The notes under the pieces are model-generated. The model saw only the letters and a program-made list of their open reading frames with translations, had not been told where the DNA came from and did no database searches. Below, one piece after another: positions 45,369-56,275 of a stretch of DNA of 64,000 bases. The stretch comes from Rhododendron vialii. Lineage: Eukaryota; Streptophyta; Magnoliopsida; Ericales; Ericaceae. The position numbers and the translations under genes were made by a program. Position 1 is the stretch's first letter. Every line of letters starts with the position of its first letter. The stretch is taken from positions 33,345,501 through 33,409,500 of the forward strand of contig NC_080560.1 of the NCBI RefSeq assembly GCF_030253575.1. Reading direction: 5' to 3'.

Positions 45369-46631
45369 CTTTCATGGAAAGATTTATCCGTCTTGTTGCT
45401 GGCATTCAGCTGCGCTGAAAAGGCGAACGAAATAGCAATTCTATTGTCTCGAAGAGGGACTTGTTGCCGGCAATTCTACTCTACCACCTCGATCGGGGAA
45501 AGTTTAGTATTCGAGGCCTGTTTGGCACCAGTGTCACGGACAAGAAACCGGGAAATAAAATCATTAAGGGAGAATAAGTGTACTGAAACAAGGAGGGAAT
45601 GTGGTTTTTTGAGAAACGGAGACCTCATTTTTTTTTTGGGTTTAGGGCCTTTCGGCAAAAGGTTTGTATATACAACGTTACGTACAACTGAATAATATGG
45701 TTATTATTCTGCTCAATTTGTATGGAAAATATGGATCCCTGAAAACTGCTCTGATCCTTTACACCAATTTCTAACAGAGAGAATAACAATACTAGTTTCC
45801 GAGGTACAAACATTTTCGTGGGAATTCTTGCAAACTCAAGAGTTCTGATTCCTAAAGGACGGATGCAGAAGATCACGTATTCTTAGAGCATCCCCAATGG
45901 AGATGTAAAATACATCCGGATGGATAGTTATAATAGATGAAAAAAGTGGTTAAAAGTTAGTTAGATGTGAGATGCAAAAAAGGAATGGCTAATTAACTAA
46001 CTTTCCCTCCTCCTTAATTTTCCCCAATCCTAATTCAAGTACTACTTCTGTGGAAAAATAATTTTGGTATCCGGTAATCGAGGACTTTAAAAAAAAAAAT
46101 TATTCCGGAAAAAAAAAAATACTTTCGTCCCTTTTTTTTTTTTTTACTTCTCATCCACTTCAATTACACCATTTACTTCATCCATTTACTCCCATCCAAT
46201 CCACTCTCAACCACACCATTTACTCTCATCCACTCTCAACTACACAATTTATTTCAGTCATTTACTCCTATCCACTCTCAACTACATCATTTACTCCTAT
46301 CAACTCTCAAATTGTTTCATCTTGACAGGAGTTGAACGATTTTCCTCTCGCACTACATCCCTTTGCCATAATTGGTACACTTTTTTTTTTGGAGTGTGTT
46401 TGTGGAGAAGGAAGAAAATTTTTGTTGTGTAAAATCATGTAAAATCACACACATTTATAAGTAGGAAAAAAAACATCAAAAGACCCGTTGGGCAGCCAAT
46501 GGTCGGATCCTTATATATATAAAAAAAAAAAAAAAACAGCCAACGGTCAGATCAAAAGACCCGTTGGCTGAGATCAAAAGACCTGTTGGCTTACTCTTCA
46601 CCCCAACTTTACTCTTCACCTTCACCCCAAT
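45369..46631. other. 3' region of the DUF3527 gene and A/T-rich repeats
   Basis: The 3' untranslated region probably runs to about 45.9 kb. From 45893 a GAGCATCCCCAATGGAGATG end resembles a plant MITE terminus; a complementary CCAATGGGGATGCTC lies at about 51426-51440, but the distance and lack of matching target bases prevent calling one element. 46180-46300 has repeated CACTCTCAACTACA-type words. Confidence 0.4.
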
Positions 46632-47329
46632 CAGTGTCGGCCCCGATATTTGGGTTGCCCTAGCCCAATCTCATATTTTGTTGCCCACCTACTAATAAGT
46701 CATACAAAATTTAAAAATATACAAGTACAAAAAAAAAATCAAAATTACATTGTTCTTTTAACTTGAATAACATAAAAAAAAGAAATCAACATCAAAATGT
46801 AAATTCCAATTATAGTGTTTTATGATTAGCATATATGATCCGCTTCAAAGAAAACAACTTCTCCTTGCATTTTTCGAAACAAAATTTTCAATTGAGTCAT
46901 CGTATTTTAATTATCCAAGAACTTGGGACTTTTGATTTTTTTGGCTTTTTGGACTTTTTAGTTGATATATGTGAGAATAATGGCTTGTCTCGAAAAGCAT
47001 AGAAAATTAAAAAAGTCACAAGTGCCCAAAAATGCTTTTAGTGAAACGGCACCTCAATTTTCAATTGAGATTAAAAAAAATGCCTATTGAAATTATAAAT
47101 TGGGAAGAAATATAATATTATTTTAACAGAAATGATTTATATTCAAAGTCCAAACAACATTAAGAACAAAACCCAGAGCTTTGGGGCTTTTATTTTTTAT
47201 TTTAAGAAAGATTAAAAACCTGATCTTTGGAGGGAAATGGACTGGCGGGGTTTCATGTGGTTTGATTTTGGAGATTTTTAGAGCATTGAGGAGTAGTTTT
47301 TTGCAAATTAAATAGAACAGATATATAGC

Positions 47330-47333
<4 letters not shown>

Positions 47334-47370
<37 letters not shown>
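47334..47370. repeat. (GA)n microsatellite inside the hAT element
   Basis: An uninterrupted GA run of about eighteen units. Confidence 0.9.
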
Positions 47371-47373
<3 letters not shown>

Positions 47374-47387
47374 CAAAAATAGGAACC

Positions 47388-47769
47388 ATGCTACTGGTAC
47401 ATACAATCCGTGCACATATTGTGCACAGATTTTGTAGTGGGGTCACCACGGGTCTCATACAAATGATCCGAGCCGTTTATTAAATGTAAAATATTTTTTC
47501 AAGAATCCCCGTAAAAAATCAGCTCAATTTAATATCTATAAATGCTCGATCCAATCATCTAAATTTTCATTCAGATTTTCAGGTAATGAAAAGTTAGATG
47601 ATTAGATCAAGCACCTATAGGTATTGGATTGAGCAAATTTTTTACAGGAACCCTTGAAAAAATGTTTTACATTTAATGAACGACTCGGATCATTTATGTG
47701 GAACCTGTGGTGGGCCCCACCACAAAATCTGTGCAGAATCTGTGCACAGATTGTATGTACCAGTAGCAT
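47388..47769. mobile_element. Fold-back MITE nested in the hAT element
   Basis: ATGCTACTGGTACATACAAT at the left is inverted at the right end (GTATGTACCAGTAGCAT). Inverted similarity continues through GTGCACAGATTTTGT, the GATCCGAGCCGTTTATTAAATG block and ATCTAA words to a centre near 47578. The arms are about 170 bases. It shares the GATCCGAGC motif with the element at 34847-35205, so the two may be related. Confidence 0.8.
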
Positions 47770-48071
47770 TTTGGATGTGGTGGGGCACTGGGATTCAAAC
47801 TTAGCATCCCAGAGCTTTGATAGTTCATCAATGACCGCAATACCAATCAAACTCTTTGTGCTACTAATGTAAACTTTTTAATACTTATACCTAAGTTTTT
47901 TTTTTTTTCTTTATTTGGTTGCCCCAGCCTGGGGTTGACCAAGCCCTAGGACTTGAGGGGCTTACCCTGAGGCCGGCCCTGACCCCAACTTTACTCTTCT
48001 CTCTCTCTCCGAACAAAAATTACAGAACCAGGCGAACCAGAACACCCCCCGTCCTCTCTGTGAACTAAAGT

Positions 48072-48232
48072 TCTGAATACCGTACCGGCTAGAATACTGG
48101 TTTTCTTATTAGTACGGTATGTACCGGTACTAGCAATGTTATGAATACCGTACCGGCCAGGGTACCGATTTTTCTACTGGTACGGTACGTACCGGTACCG
48201 GTCAAATACCGGGTACCGTTTCGGATTTACCG
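48072..48232. repeat. GTACCGG-repeat cluster, left
   Basis: Two diverged copies start TGAATACCGTACCGGC and are full of GGTACGGTACGTACCGG words. The cluster abuts the CACTA element on its left. A related inverted cluster lies at 50516-51020, so both may be ends of one larger element (about 2.9 kb) into which the CACTA element inserted. Confidence 0.6.
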
Positions 48233-48235
48233 CAA

Positions 48236-49993
48236 CACTACTACAATAAACCATAAAGATCACAGTTATTGAACGTGATTGTAAGTTTTTCATCACCCTC
48301 TTGCTACTGTGATGGATTTGAGTGTGATTGTAAGTCACTCTCTTTTATCACAGTTATAAACTATGATTGAAAGAGAGAAACAATCACGGCCAGAAGGTGT
48401 GATCGTTTCTTTTTAATCACGGTAATAAGCCGTGATTGTTTCTCTTGGGCGTGATCATTTCTCTTTTCTGGGTGTGATTGTATGTCACTTTAGATCACGG
48501 TTATAAATCGTGATTGAAAGTTCAAAATGATCACACCACCATAAACTGAGATGAAAAACCATTGCGTGTGATCTTTTCTTTGTATCTACTAGACCATCTT
48601 TTCTTATCATTGCCAAGTTTCGAACCCACGCACCTTTAGTTGATTTCCCAAACTATTACCACTAAGCTAGCCAAGAATTTCTGTTACATTAGGAAAAACA
48701 AAAATATTTATATTTACTTCCTAAAATGAGAAAACTTTTTTTTTCCTTAAAATTTACTGAATTTTTTGAAATGCAATTAACAAGATATTAAAATATATAA
48801 AAATACATTTATAAACATTGTTTAAAAAAATTTAAAAATATGAAAACAGATCTTTTGCCAATCAAAATTAATTGTTGGTCACCAAAAGATTTTCTTGGGG
48901 CGAAAAATTTAGTTTTAGCTAGTAAATTTAGTATTGTGCACTTTGTATTTCTATGAAAATTATCACAACCTGCAAATTGTAACATTATAGACAAACTTTA
49001 GATTTTTTTTTTATATAAACTAACCATTTCACATGAATTTTGTGTTTATATTGAATTTCAATTTTAATGGTGACTTCTCAATTGGATTTTAATCATTTTT
49101 CAGATAAGGCTAAGTCATAATAATATAATTGCTTTTTTACCTAATGTGTCAAATGTATACTTAAAAGACATTCGAAATAACTAAATTTCATTACTACAGT
49201 AAACCATAAAGATCACGGCTCGCCTACGTGAAAATTGGGCACTAGTGGAACAGTCCACCTGTCGTCGAAAAAACAACTGGGCACTGGTGGAACCAAGTTG
49301 TAGGATTTGCCTTCTCCCTCTCAATCTTTTTGGGCGTGAAGATGAAGATGAAATGTAAAGATTTTTTTGGATGGGTGTTATTAAGGCTTATCTTCTTACC
49401 TTTTGTAAAAAAGAAAAAAAATAACTTTTCAAAGTTCTTAACGACGTCGTTTTTCTCACATAACTTTTCAAAGTCTGCCTAAATGAGTACCAGCCTGCCC
49501 ATGTGAAAATTCAGACTACGCGCCTAAATAGGTAGGTTTTTTTATCTCACTTTTTTTTGTGCTAAAGTTTTTTATCATGCTACAAAGTTGAGATTATTTC
49601 TCTTTTATCTCGGCATAAGAGTGAGATCTTTTATCTCATTTTTTTCCGCCCTAAAACCTTTTATCACGCCACAAGGGTGAGATCTTTCCTCTTTTTTATC
49701 ACGCCACAAGGGTGGGGTCTTTTCTCTTTTATCTCGCCACAAGAGCGAGATCTTTTATCTCATTTTTTTCCGCCCTAAAATCTTTTATCACGCCACAAGG
49801 GTGAGGTTATTTTTCTTTTATCTCGCCGCAAAAGCGAGGTCTTTTATTTCGCACTAAAATCCACTTTTTATCTCAGCTTTGGACTTAAACTGAGATAAAA
49901 AAATTTAAGCACCACTTTTTATCGCGCTTTCACTAAAAACTGTGATCTTTGTGAATCTCCTTAGTGTGACGCATATCTATTATTGTAGTAGTG
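48236..49993. mobile_element. CACTA (En/Spm) element, 1.76 kb, non-autonomous
   Basis: The ends are CACTACTACAATAA and TTATTGTAGTAGTG-like inverted repeats, flanked by a 3-base duplication CAA (48233-48235 and 49994-49996). Both define the CACTA superfamily. The left 350 bases carry many copies of a GATCACNGTTATAA-type word in both orientations and the right 450 bases carry a tandem array around CGCCACAAGGGTGAGATC and TTTTATCTC, the subterminal repeats bound by CACTA transposases. Inside is a tRNA-like module on the minus strand (48606-48670). There is no transposase gene. Confidence 0.92.
49560..49880. repeat. Subterminal tandem array of the CACTA element
   Basis: Repeats of about 30-65 bases contain ATCACGCCACAAGGGTGAG, TTTTATCTC and TTTTTTCCGCCCTAAAA words, alternating between pure copies and diverged ones. 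They differ from the left-side subterminal words, so the two ends of this element evolved different binding arrays. Confidence 0.8.
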
Positions 49994-49996
49994 CAA

Positions 49997-50515
49997 CTAC
50001 AATATATATAATAATTATAATTCAAAAAATTCTCTCATACCATGCAATTCATCATAAAACACCTATATATTTGCCTTTTGTCCCACATTGCCTTGTTACA
50101 AAACTATTTTCCATCTTAAATGACTTTGCACACTAGTGAACTTGTGAATGAAGATCTAAGAAGAGGTCTCGCGCGCTCAGGAAAATGGGTCGTGGCCAAA
50201 GGCAATTTGGAAAAACTGATTCGGAAACCAATTAATCGGGTGCGCGTCACGAGTTATTCGCGCGCAAAACCGGCAACTTTTTTTATTATTATTATAAACG
50301 TTCCAGAAAAAAACAATATATTAGCAACTTTTTTTTATTATCGTACACTATAATAAACGTTCCAGAAAAAAATAATATTATAAAATATAAGAAAAAAAAC
50401 GCTCTGCAAAAAAAAAATTCTTAAGCGTTCCAGAGAACAAAAAAAAAAAAATATATATATATATATATATTTAAGCGTTCCAGAAAAAAAAAAAAAAAAA
50501 ACCTCTGCAAAATTC
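49997..50515. other. Non-coding DNA with CGTTCCAGA repeats
   Basis: Four copies of an AAACGTTCCAGAAAAAA-like or AAGCGTTCCAGA word occur at 50297-50490, separated by A/T-rich runs and a short TA microsatellite. No gene recognised. Confidence 0.4.
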
Positions 50516-51020
50516 CGGATGGAATTTCCGGCCGATATTTCCCGAAACGGCCGGTACCGATCGGTATTTGGTCCGGAACGGTATTGGGGTGTTAAGGTAC
50601 CGGTTTTCTTCAAATCCGGTACGTACCGTCCGGTACGTACCGGCCGGTACGGTACGGTACGGGGTTAACAACTATGGGTACTAGTGAGATACCGGTACCA
50701 TTTCGGATTGATCGATAGTAGTGTTATTTTCCTACCTAAAAGAATTTATAGTATAATATACACTTTTTAAAATAAAAAATATTTCGGTATTTGTCCGGTA
50801 CCATTCGGTATTTGCCCGATACCGTCCGGTATTGTCTGGTACTTGAAGAAAAAAATAAATTTAAAAGTAGTCCGGTACTATCTGGTATTGGCCGGTACTG
50901 ACAGGTATCTCTGGTACCGTCCGGTATTTGAGCCGGAACGAAATTAGAGGTGCAGGATACTGGATTCTGTCAAAAACAGTATGTACTGACCGGTACGAAA
51001 CGGTATTGATAACCTTGCTT
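50516..51020. repeat. GTACCGG-repeat cluster, right
   Basis: Dense GGTACGTACCGTCCGGTACG and GTCCGGTATT words cover 500 bases. The outer end reads CGGTATTGATAACCTTGCTTT, roughly the complement of the GCAATGTTATGAATACCG segment at 48137-48154. They are probably subterminal repeats of a transposon that encloses the CACTA insertion. Confidence 0.6.
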
Positions 51021-51887
51021 TGAACCTAAGTCAATTCTAGAAGGCTTTACCATCCCTGCTTCAAGGAGTCTTTACTGTAGCACTAATTGACCTAGCCTGC
51101 ACCTGGAAGACTCGGAAGCGGTGACGAGGGTTTCGGACGGCGACGACGATCCAATCCCTCTCTCAAATCAGTTTCCGGCAATCTTCCGGCGTGTTCTTGC
51201 GGATTCCGGCGTCTTTCTGATGAACAGGTAATTCCGACTGTCCAAAATTCTGGTAAACAGTTGGGGTGATGAGCTGTCAATTATAACTATAGTCAAATGG
51301 TGATGAAAATATTCTTTTTCCATCTCTGCTATTTTACTACCTAATTTGTTCCATTTTACATCTCCATGAGGGTTTTTTTTTTGCATCCAGGTTGTATTTT
51401 AAGTATAGAACCTGGTTTCATCCCCAATGGGGATGCTCATATTGCAGTTTCCAGAAGACGAGCAAAATCTGCGTTGGATAGTGGCCAAAATGAGAAGTGT
51501 TGTTTCAATAACTAAATCCAAATGGTAATTTTTTTCTCTATCTTTCTTCAAAATGAGAAGTGTTGTTTCCTTTGGTCCCAAAAAGTCAATTTTTGAGCTT
51601 CTTTTTTTGGATTCTCCAAAAAGTTGGGTTTTCGATTCTCTCGTCGAGACGAACCAATCATACATAAAAGTTTGGCACAAAATCAACAAACGTAAAAAAA
51701 AATTTAAATAAGAACAAAACAAAAAAATTATAGTCGGCAACTTGTCGATCGGTGGGAACTCTGAACATCTGCTTTGGTTGTGTTCATTTGAACTTATTAC
51801 GGAGTACTACTTAATACGGACACCCCCTACCAGTAGTATGGATGGAGGTTACCTTCGGGAAAGAGGAGTTGTTTGATTTACAAGGAG

Positions 51888-52115
51888 AAATTTTTCAGTG
51901 CCGGGTGGGCAAGGGCTACGTGGTGTCCGCGCACCATCTCGGCCGTTCAATGAAGTTTTGGACGGCCCAGATCTGTTCGGCTGTCGGGGAGTATTTTAGT
52001 TATTTCACACTTTAAAACAGCCGAACAAATTTGGGCCGTCCAAAACTTCATTGGACGGCCGAGATGGTGCACCACGGCACCACGTGGCCCGTGCCCACCC
52101 GACACTGAAAAATTT
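51888..52115. mobile_element. Fold-back MITE, CAGTGCCGGGTGGGC type
   Basis: AAATTTTTCAGTGCCGGG at the left is inverted at the right (CCGACACTGAAAAATTT). The arms of about 95 bases continue through CCACGTGG-type, ACCATCTCGGCCGT and AAGTTTTGGACGGCC to a centre near 52000. No coding capacity. Confidence 0.88.
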
Positions 52116-52323
52116 ATCATTTACAAGACGTTCAGTACGTATTAGTAACTGTGTTGGGATTGATGGAAATTGAACTACCCTCCTCGGAAGAAAAAATGAA
52201 ACGGCGCATGTGAAAAAGAAAAGGAGTGAAGAAAAGGTGGAGTATTAGCAATGACTAAAATGATAAGTACACACTCCAGACACTCGTACACACTTACAAG
52301 ACGTATAGTGGTGTTAAATGAAG

Positions 52324-52446
52324 GGAAATGATATTGGCACTTCAAAAATTGATGCAGACATTCCAAAAAATAAAGGAAAATGACTTTGGAATTACACTAA
52401 CTTTGGAGTGCCAGCATCAATTTTTGGAGTGTCAATATCATTTTCC
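52324..52446. mobile_element. 123-base fold-back MITE
   Basis: GGAAATGATATTGGCACT and its complement AGTGTCAATATCATTTTCC form the ends; CAAAAATTGATGC and GCATCAATTTTTG continue the arms. Short non-coding hairpin element. Confidence 0.85.
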
Positions 52447-52948
52447 TAAATGAACCAAGTAAACTCTTGTTAACATGTAGATAAGTACATTTTCAATTTT
52501 ATGCCCCCACCGTGTGTTGTGTCCTTCAATTATTTGAAATCCGCGTGCCCAAATGTCTATGTCGTGTTGTGCGTCCGGATCAGTGCTACATAATATACAA
52601 GAGCATGGATAAATATATAGCAGTACAAAAATGAATAATTGATTTTTACACTCCTTTTTTTATACTCACTTTTTTTTTTCGTCCTCTTATAATATGGATG
52701 TACAAAATTAATATATTATTTATATACTTGTTCACCTTTGGGAGGATAATATTGTAAATTCATATCACACAAGGACAAAAAAAGAGTGACTAAAAAAAAG
52801 AAAAGCGTGGAAATCAGTACCACACCGTAAAAATCCAGAGATTTCAATGGGATGAATCTGTCGGACAGTCGCTATGCAATATGTAAGTATTCTTTCGAAC
52901 TTGTGTGCATTATTAATTAGCTAGCCAGGCAAGTTTAAAAGTCATCTT

Positions 52949-52951
<3 letters not shown>

Positions 52952-52989
<38 letters not shown>

Positions 52990-53064
52990 GGAAGGTGGAA
53001 AGCTAGCCGGGAAGATTTTTAAGATGTGATCAATGCATGTGTGCTGTAGACTTGTTGGGAACTT

Positions 53065-53127
<63 letters not shown>
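52952..53127. repeat. Opposed (CT)n and (GA)n tracts
   Basis: A CT run at 52952-52987 and a GA run at 53068-53127 are complementary and only 80 bases apart, so one strand can fold on itself over about 36 base pairs. Followed by a short TA/CA run. Open frames across it are artefacts. Confidence 0.9.
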
Positions 53128-53131
<4 letters not shown>

Positions 53132-53781
53132 ATATATACACACACACACGCATGCATGTATATTTGCTTTGGTCTGATATATACATCAAGGGAGAAGCCA
53201 GAAGGCAATTAAGGGTCTTTCACGGGTGCAAGAATCCTGTGAGCTGAGGTTCTCTCTTTACCATTTGCAGTGATGAATGTTTTAATTACAGTTTTTAGTA
53301 TAAGTTTTTATGGGCTATATTACAAACATGATTAATTTCCAGATTTCGTACTTCTATTCTGTTCTATTTGTTCTTCTATTTTGGCATATAAATGGCCGGG
53401 TACTCGAATTACATTTTCAGGACTTTTCAAAAAGAAGAAATTAAACTATTTTTGCGATTAAAATACTCCTCTAAAAACTGAAATAATTAAGATGTGAAAT
53501 CCATAACCATTTTAATTAGTATTGAAAAAATAAGTTTTAGACGTACCATTTGAAAAGGATGGCCAACTCAGGAGTTTCCCAAATTCATTCCCAAACAGCC
53601 CTTTGGGCGCGCATTTTTGTCTGCTCACGGTTTGTTTTTAGAAGAAAATATGGAGTATCATAAAAGAATTTATATCAGGGTTTTACAACATATCATAAAA
53701 GTCTTACTATGGAGATGTGTACCTGTATCCATTATATTGCTGACATATATTGAGAGATACATTATACATGGTACAGGGATT

Positions 53782-54327
53782 AGGGCTGGCTCTGACATTT
53801 GTGAGGCTTAAAGCGAACTTTTTCAAACGAGACCCTCAATATACACTACTTTGTATAGTATAGTTAAATACTTGGGGAAAAACCTTCATAGGAAAGTCAT
53901 TTCAATCATTTGATAGAATAAGTACCCAACATCGATAACCATTACAATTTATCAAAAACTTTTCATTTAAAGATTACTCTTCTCGCCTTTTTAGCTGCAA
54001 ATGTACTAATTAAACTTGCATAATTAAGTTTCTTGCACCATAGCCTTTCCAATGGACAACATAGCCAATTCTTTCAGTCTCGCTTGATAGTATTCTGTAC
54101 GCCCCCTTAAAATAACTAAATAGTAACCAAATTATACCATGTTTTGGCCCTTTCACTTGAGCCCTAATTAAAATTGGGCCCTTAAAATTTTTAGACAAGT
54201 TAATTTTAATTTTTATGTAGGCCTAACTACTATATGGACCTATAAAATTGGGGGCCCTTAAAATTGGACAAAAATCGGGGGGCCTAAAGCGATGGCTTTA
54301 TGAGCGTTAGCCCCAATCCGGCTCTGA
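53782..54327. mobile_element. hAT element, 546 bases, non-autonomous
   Basis: A perfect 8-base duplication CAGGGATT lies at 53774-53781 and 54328-54335. The ends read AGGGCTGGCTCTGA and, at the right, TCCGGCTCTGA, an imperfect form of the CAGGGCCGGCTCTGA hAT terminus (the right end seems partly rearranged). Subterminal GGCTTAAAGCGA and GGCCTAAAGCGATGGC words face each other. No transposase. Confidence 0.8.
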
Positions 54328-54873
54328 CAGGGATTGATGGGGGACAAGCAGTGGTGACGGTTTTAAAACGTTGTCCTGCTCTACAAGTGCTTTTTTATTT
54401 ACCATCACAGTAGGCATGTCTGCTCTAGGTTTTTAGTTCAAGGACATTAAACGTGCCATCAGTGTTACAACAAATTTTTATCTATGAAGCACGAGTATTC
54501 TAGAAATGGTTCCTTTCAAAGGAATCCTTTGGGATAATATGGTTTGCACAGGGGGTATTACTATTTCTTTTTTTGCATGACATCAACTTGTAAAATCACC
54601 CATATATACTCCCTTCAACTATAATCGTTAACCAATCGGCACCATTTTGTCAAAAAGACCGTTAAGATGAAAGAGTCGGAAATTTTTTATAGATTGTGGG
54701 GTCAGAGCAATGTATAAGATAGCTTCATGCCCTATTGGATAATAGCGGTCGATATAGAGGTAATAATCAGTAAATCAAATGTCCAAATCCCTTAACGTGA
54801 AAGTCTGATTGTAATGTACGGATGAATTTTAGAACCATGTTTATACTCCCTTGGCTTGCCATTTTTTTTGCAG

Positions 54874-56275
54874 ATGGAAGAAAGAAAATGGGAGGAACTG
54901 AATATGGATTGCTTGGTGAATGTGATTGGGAGAGTGGGAATGGAATCTCTGCTTTTGGACGTTCCATTTGTGTGCAAGTCGTGGTACAAAGCCACCCTCT
55001 GTTCTCTTTGTTGGCAAAAACTTCGTTTTCCTCCAATCTCATTCCACTTGGATGATCTCTTGGATGATCGCTGCACGTGTAGATTGAAAAATGAGTGTAA
55101 TGTAGTTGATGAGCCGTCGGCCTCTGCATTCATCATGTCTTTAGTCAAACGAAGTGATAGATCTGTTACTTCGTCTATAATTCTTCCTTGCTGCTGTACA
55201 AAGAGGACATTGCTTTACATTGCTGATGAGTAAGTTCTACAAACTATATGTAGGAAGGTTTGGTTCGCTTGTTTATTAATTTGCTCATTTCTTATTGCTA
55301 TAAGAACTTGTTCATCAAATAACCGAAACAAAGGCTCTAGACCCTAGTCATTATTTTGTTGGGTATAAAAACCATAGAACCTTAGAAACATATTGTCCTC
55401 ATAAACGAATGAGTACCGACGAATCATAGAAAAAATAGGTCACGAGTTCAAACACTCTTTGAAGCATGTGTTTAGTGAGAACATTTAGAAACCCGGGTAA
55501 ATTATCAAAAAAGATACTATATATGTAGAAGTTACAGATTCACAAATAAATTTGAGGAGACAAATCTTACGTACGTCACTACCTTGAATTTAAAAACATT
55601 TTCTTATGAAGACGATGTTGACTGACTGATACGGAGATGACATTAAATTAGCAATGTCAATGCTAACATACCCAAATTCCGATTCAATTAATATAGCTTT
55701 CTCTACTTCTTTCAGTTTCATACAACATATTCATGTTACGACTCACTATAACTTTTTTATGTACATGCAGCTCAATGTCTCCCGGCCGGGGTTTATAACG
55801 TTATAACTTCACGTTTTATCTTTTAACATTTGCTCTTCTTTTAAATCACCAGGTCTCCGAATCTGAGAGCTTTGGTGCTTCCTGTGTACCTAGATCATGA
55901 TCTCATATTCTCATTTCGAATCTTCCAAACCTTATGAGCAAGTGGAAGCATTTGGAGATTCTGAGTCTTACAAGCCAGTACTCCAACTTTAACATGCAAG
56001 AAGTCCTTTAATTCCCAAATCAACGTTCAGTGCAAGGACTTTTGGGGACTGGCTGTCAAATGGGGCTCTATTAAAAAAAAATGAAGCTTCAGCTATTGTC
56101 ACTCTCGTACCAAACATAAAATATTTGGATTTAAGTTCTTCTATAATTCATCGGGAGAACTTGGTGATAATTTTCGGAGGCTGCAAACAACTTCTTCATT
56201 TTGACGTTACTGATTGCAAAGGATTTGATGAGGGCGATGAAGAAATATTAAAGCTTGCTTCTCATATCACCAGAT
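54874..56275 (+). pseudogene. F-box/LRR-repeat protein, disabled
   Basis: Exon 1 (54874-55229) encodes an F-box-like start, WEELNMDCLVNVIGRVGMES and LLLDVPFVCKSWYKATL, as in the plant F-box/LRR family related to SKIP19 and At3g48880, substrate adaptors of SCF ubiquitin ligases. A GTAAGT donor and a CACCAG acceptor at 55852 join exon 2 in frame (DESPNLRALVLPVYLDHDL). Exon 2 then breaks: TGA after IFQTL (55936-55938), and MSKWKHLEILSLTS resumes in another frame, stops again, and NEASAIVTLVPNIKYLDLSS...LLHFDVTDCKGFDEGDEEILKLASHI follows in a third. At least two frameshifts and several stops make it a pseudogene. A truncated F-box peptide could still be made. Confidence 0.8.

Larger units (their letters stand above)
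46632..47981. mobile_element. hAT element, 1.35 kb, non-autonomous
   Basis: The left end CAGTGTCGGCCCCGA and right end GGCCGGCCCTG are inverted, the CAGGGCCGGC type of plant hAT. Flanks ACCCCAAT (46624-46631) and ACCCCAAC (47982-47989) match at 7 of 8 bases. Inside are a GA microsatellite (47334-47370), a fold-back element (47388-47769) and a tRNA-like module with GGATTCAAACTT at 47791-47802. No transposase. Confidence 0.75.

Noticed and set aside
45893-51440. Single 5.5-kb element bounded by GAGCATCCCCAATGG and its complement
   Set aside because: End similarity is short, adjacent bases do not form a matching target duplication, and unrelated elements lie between.
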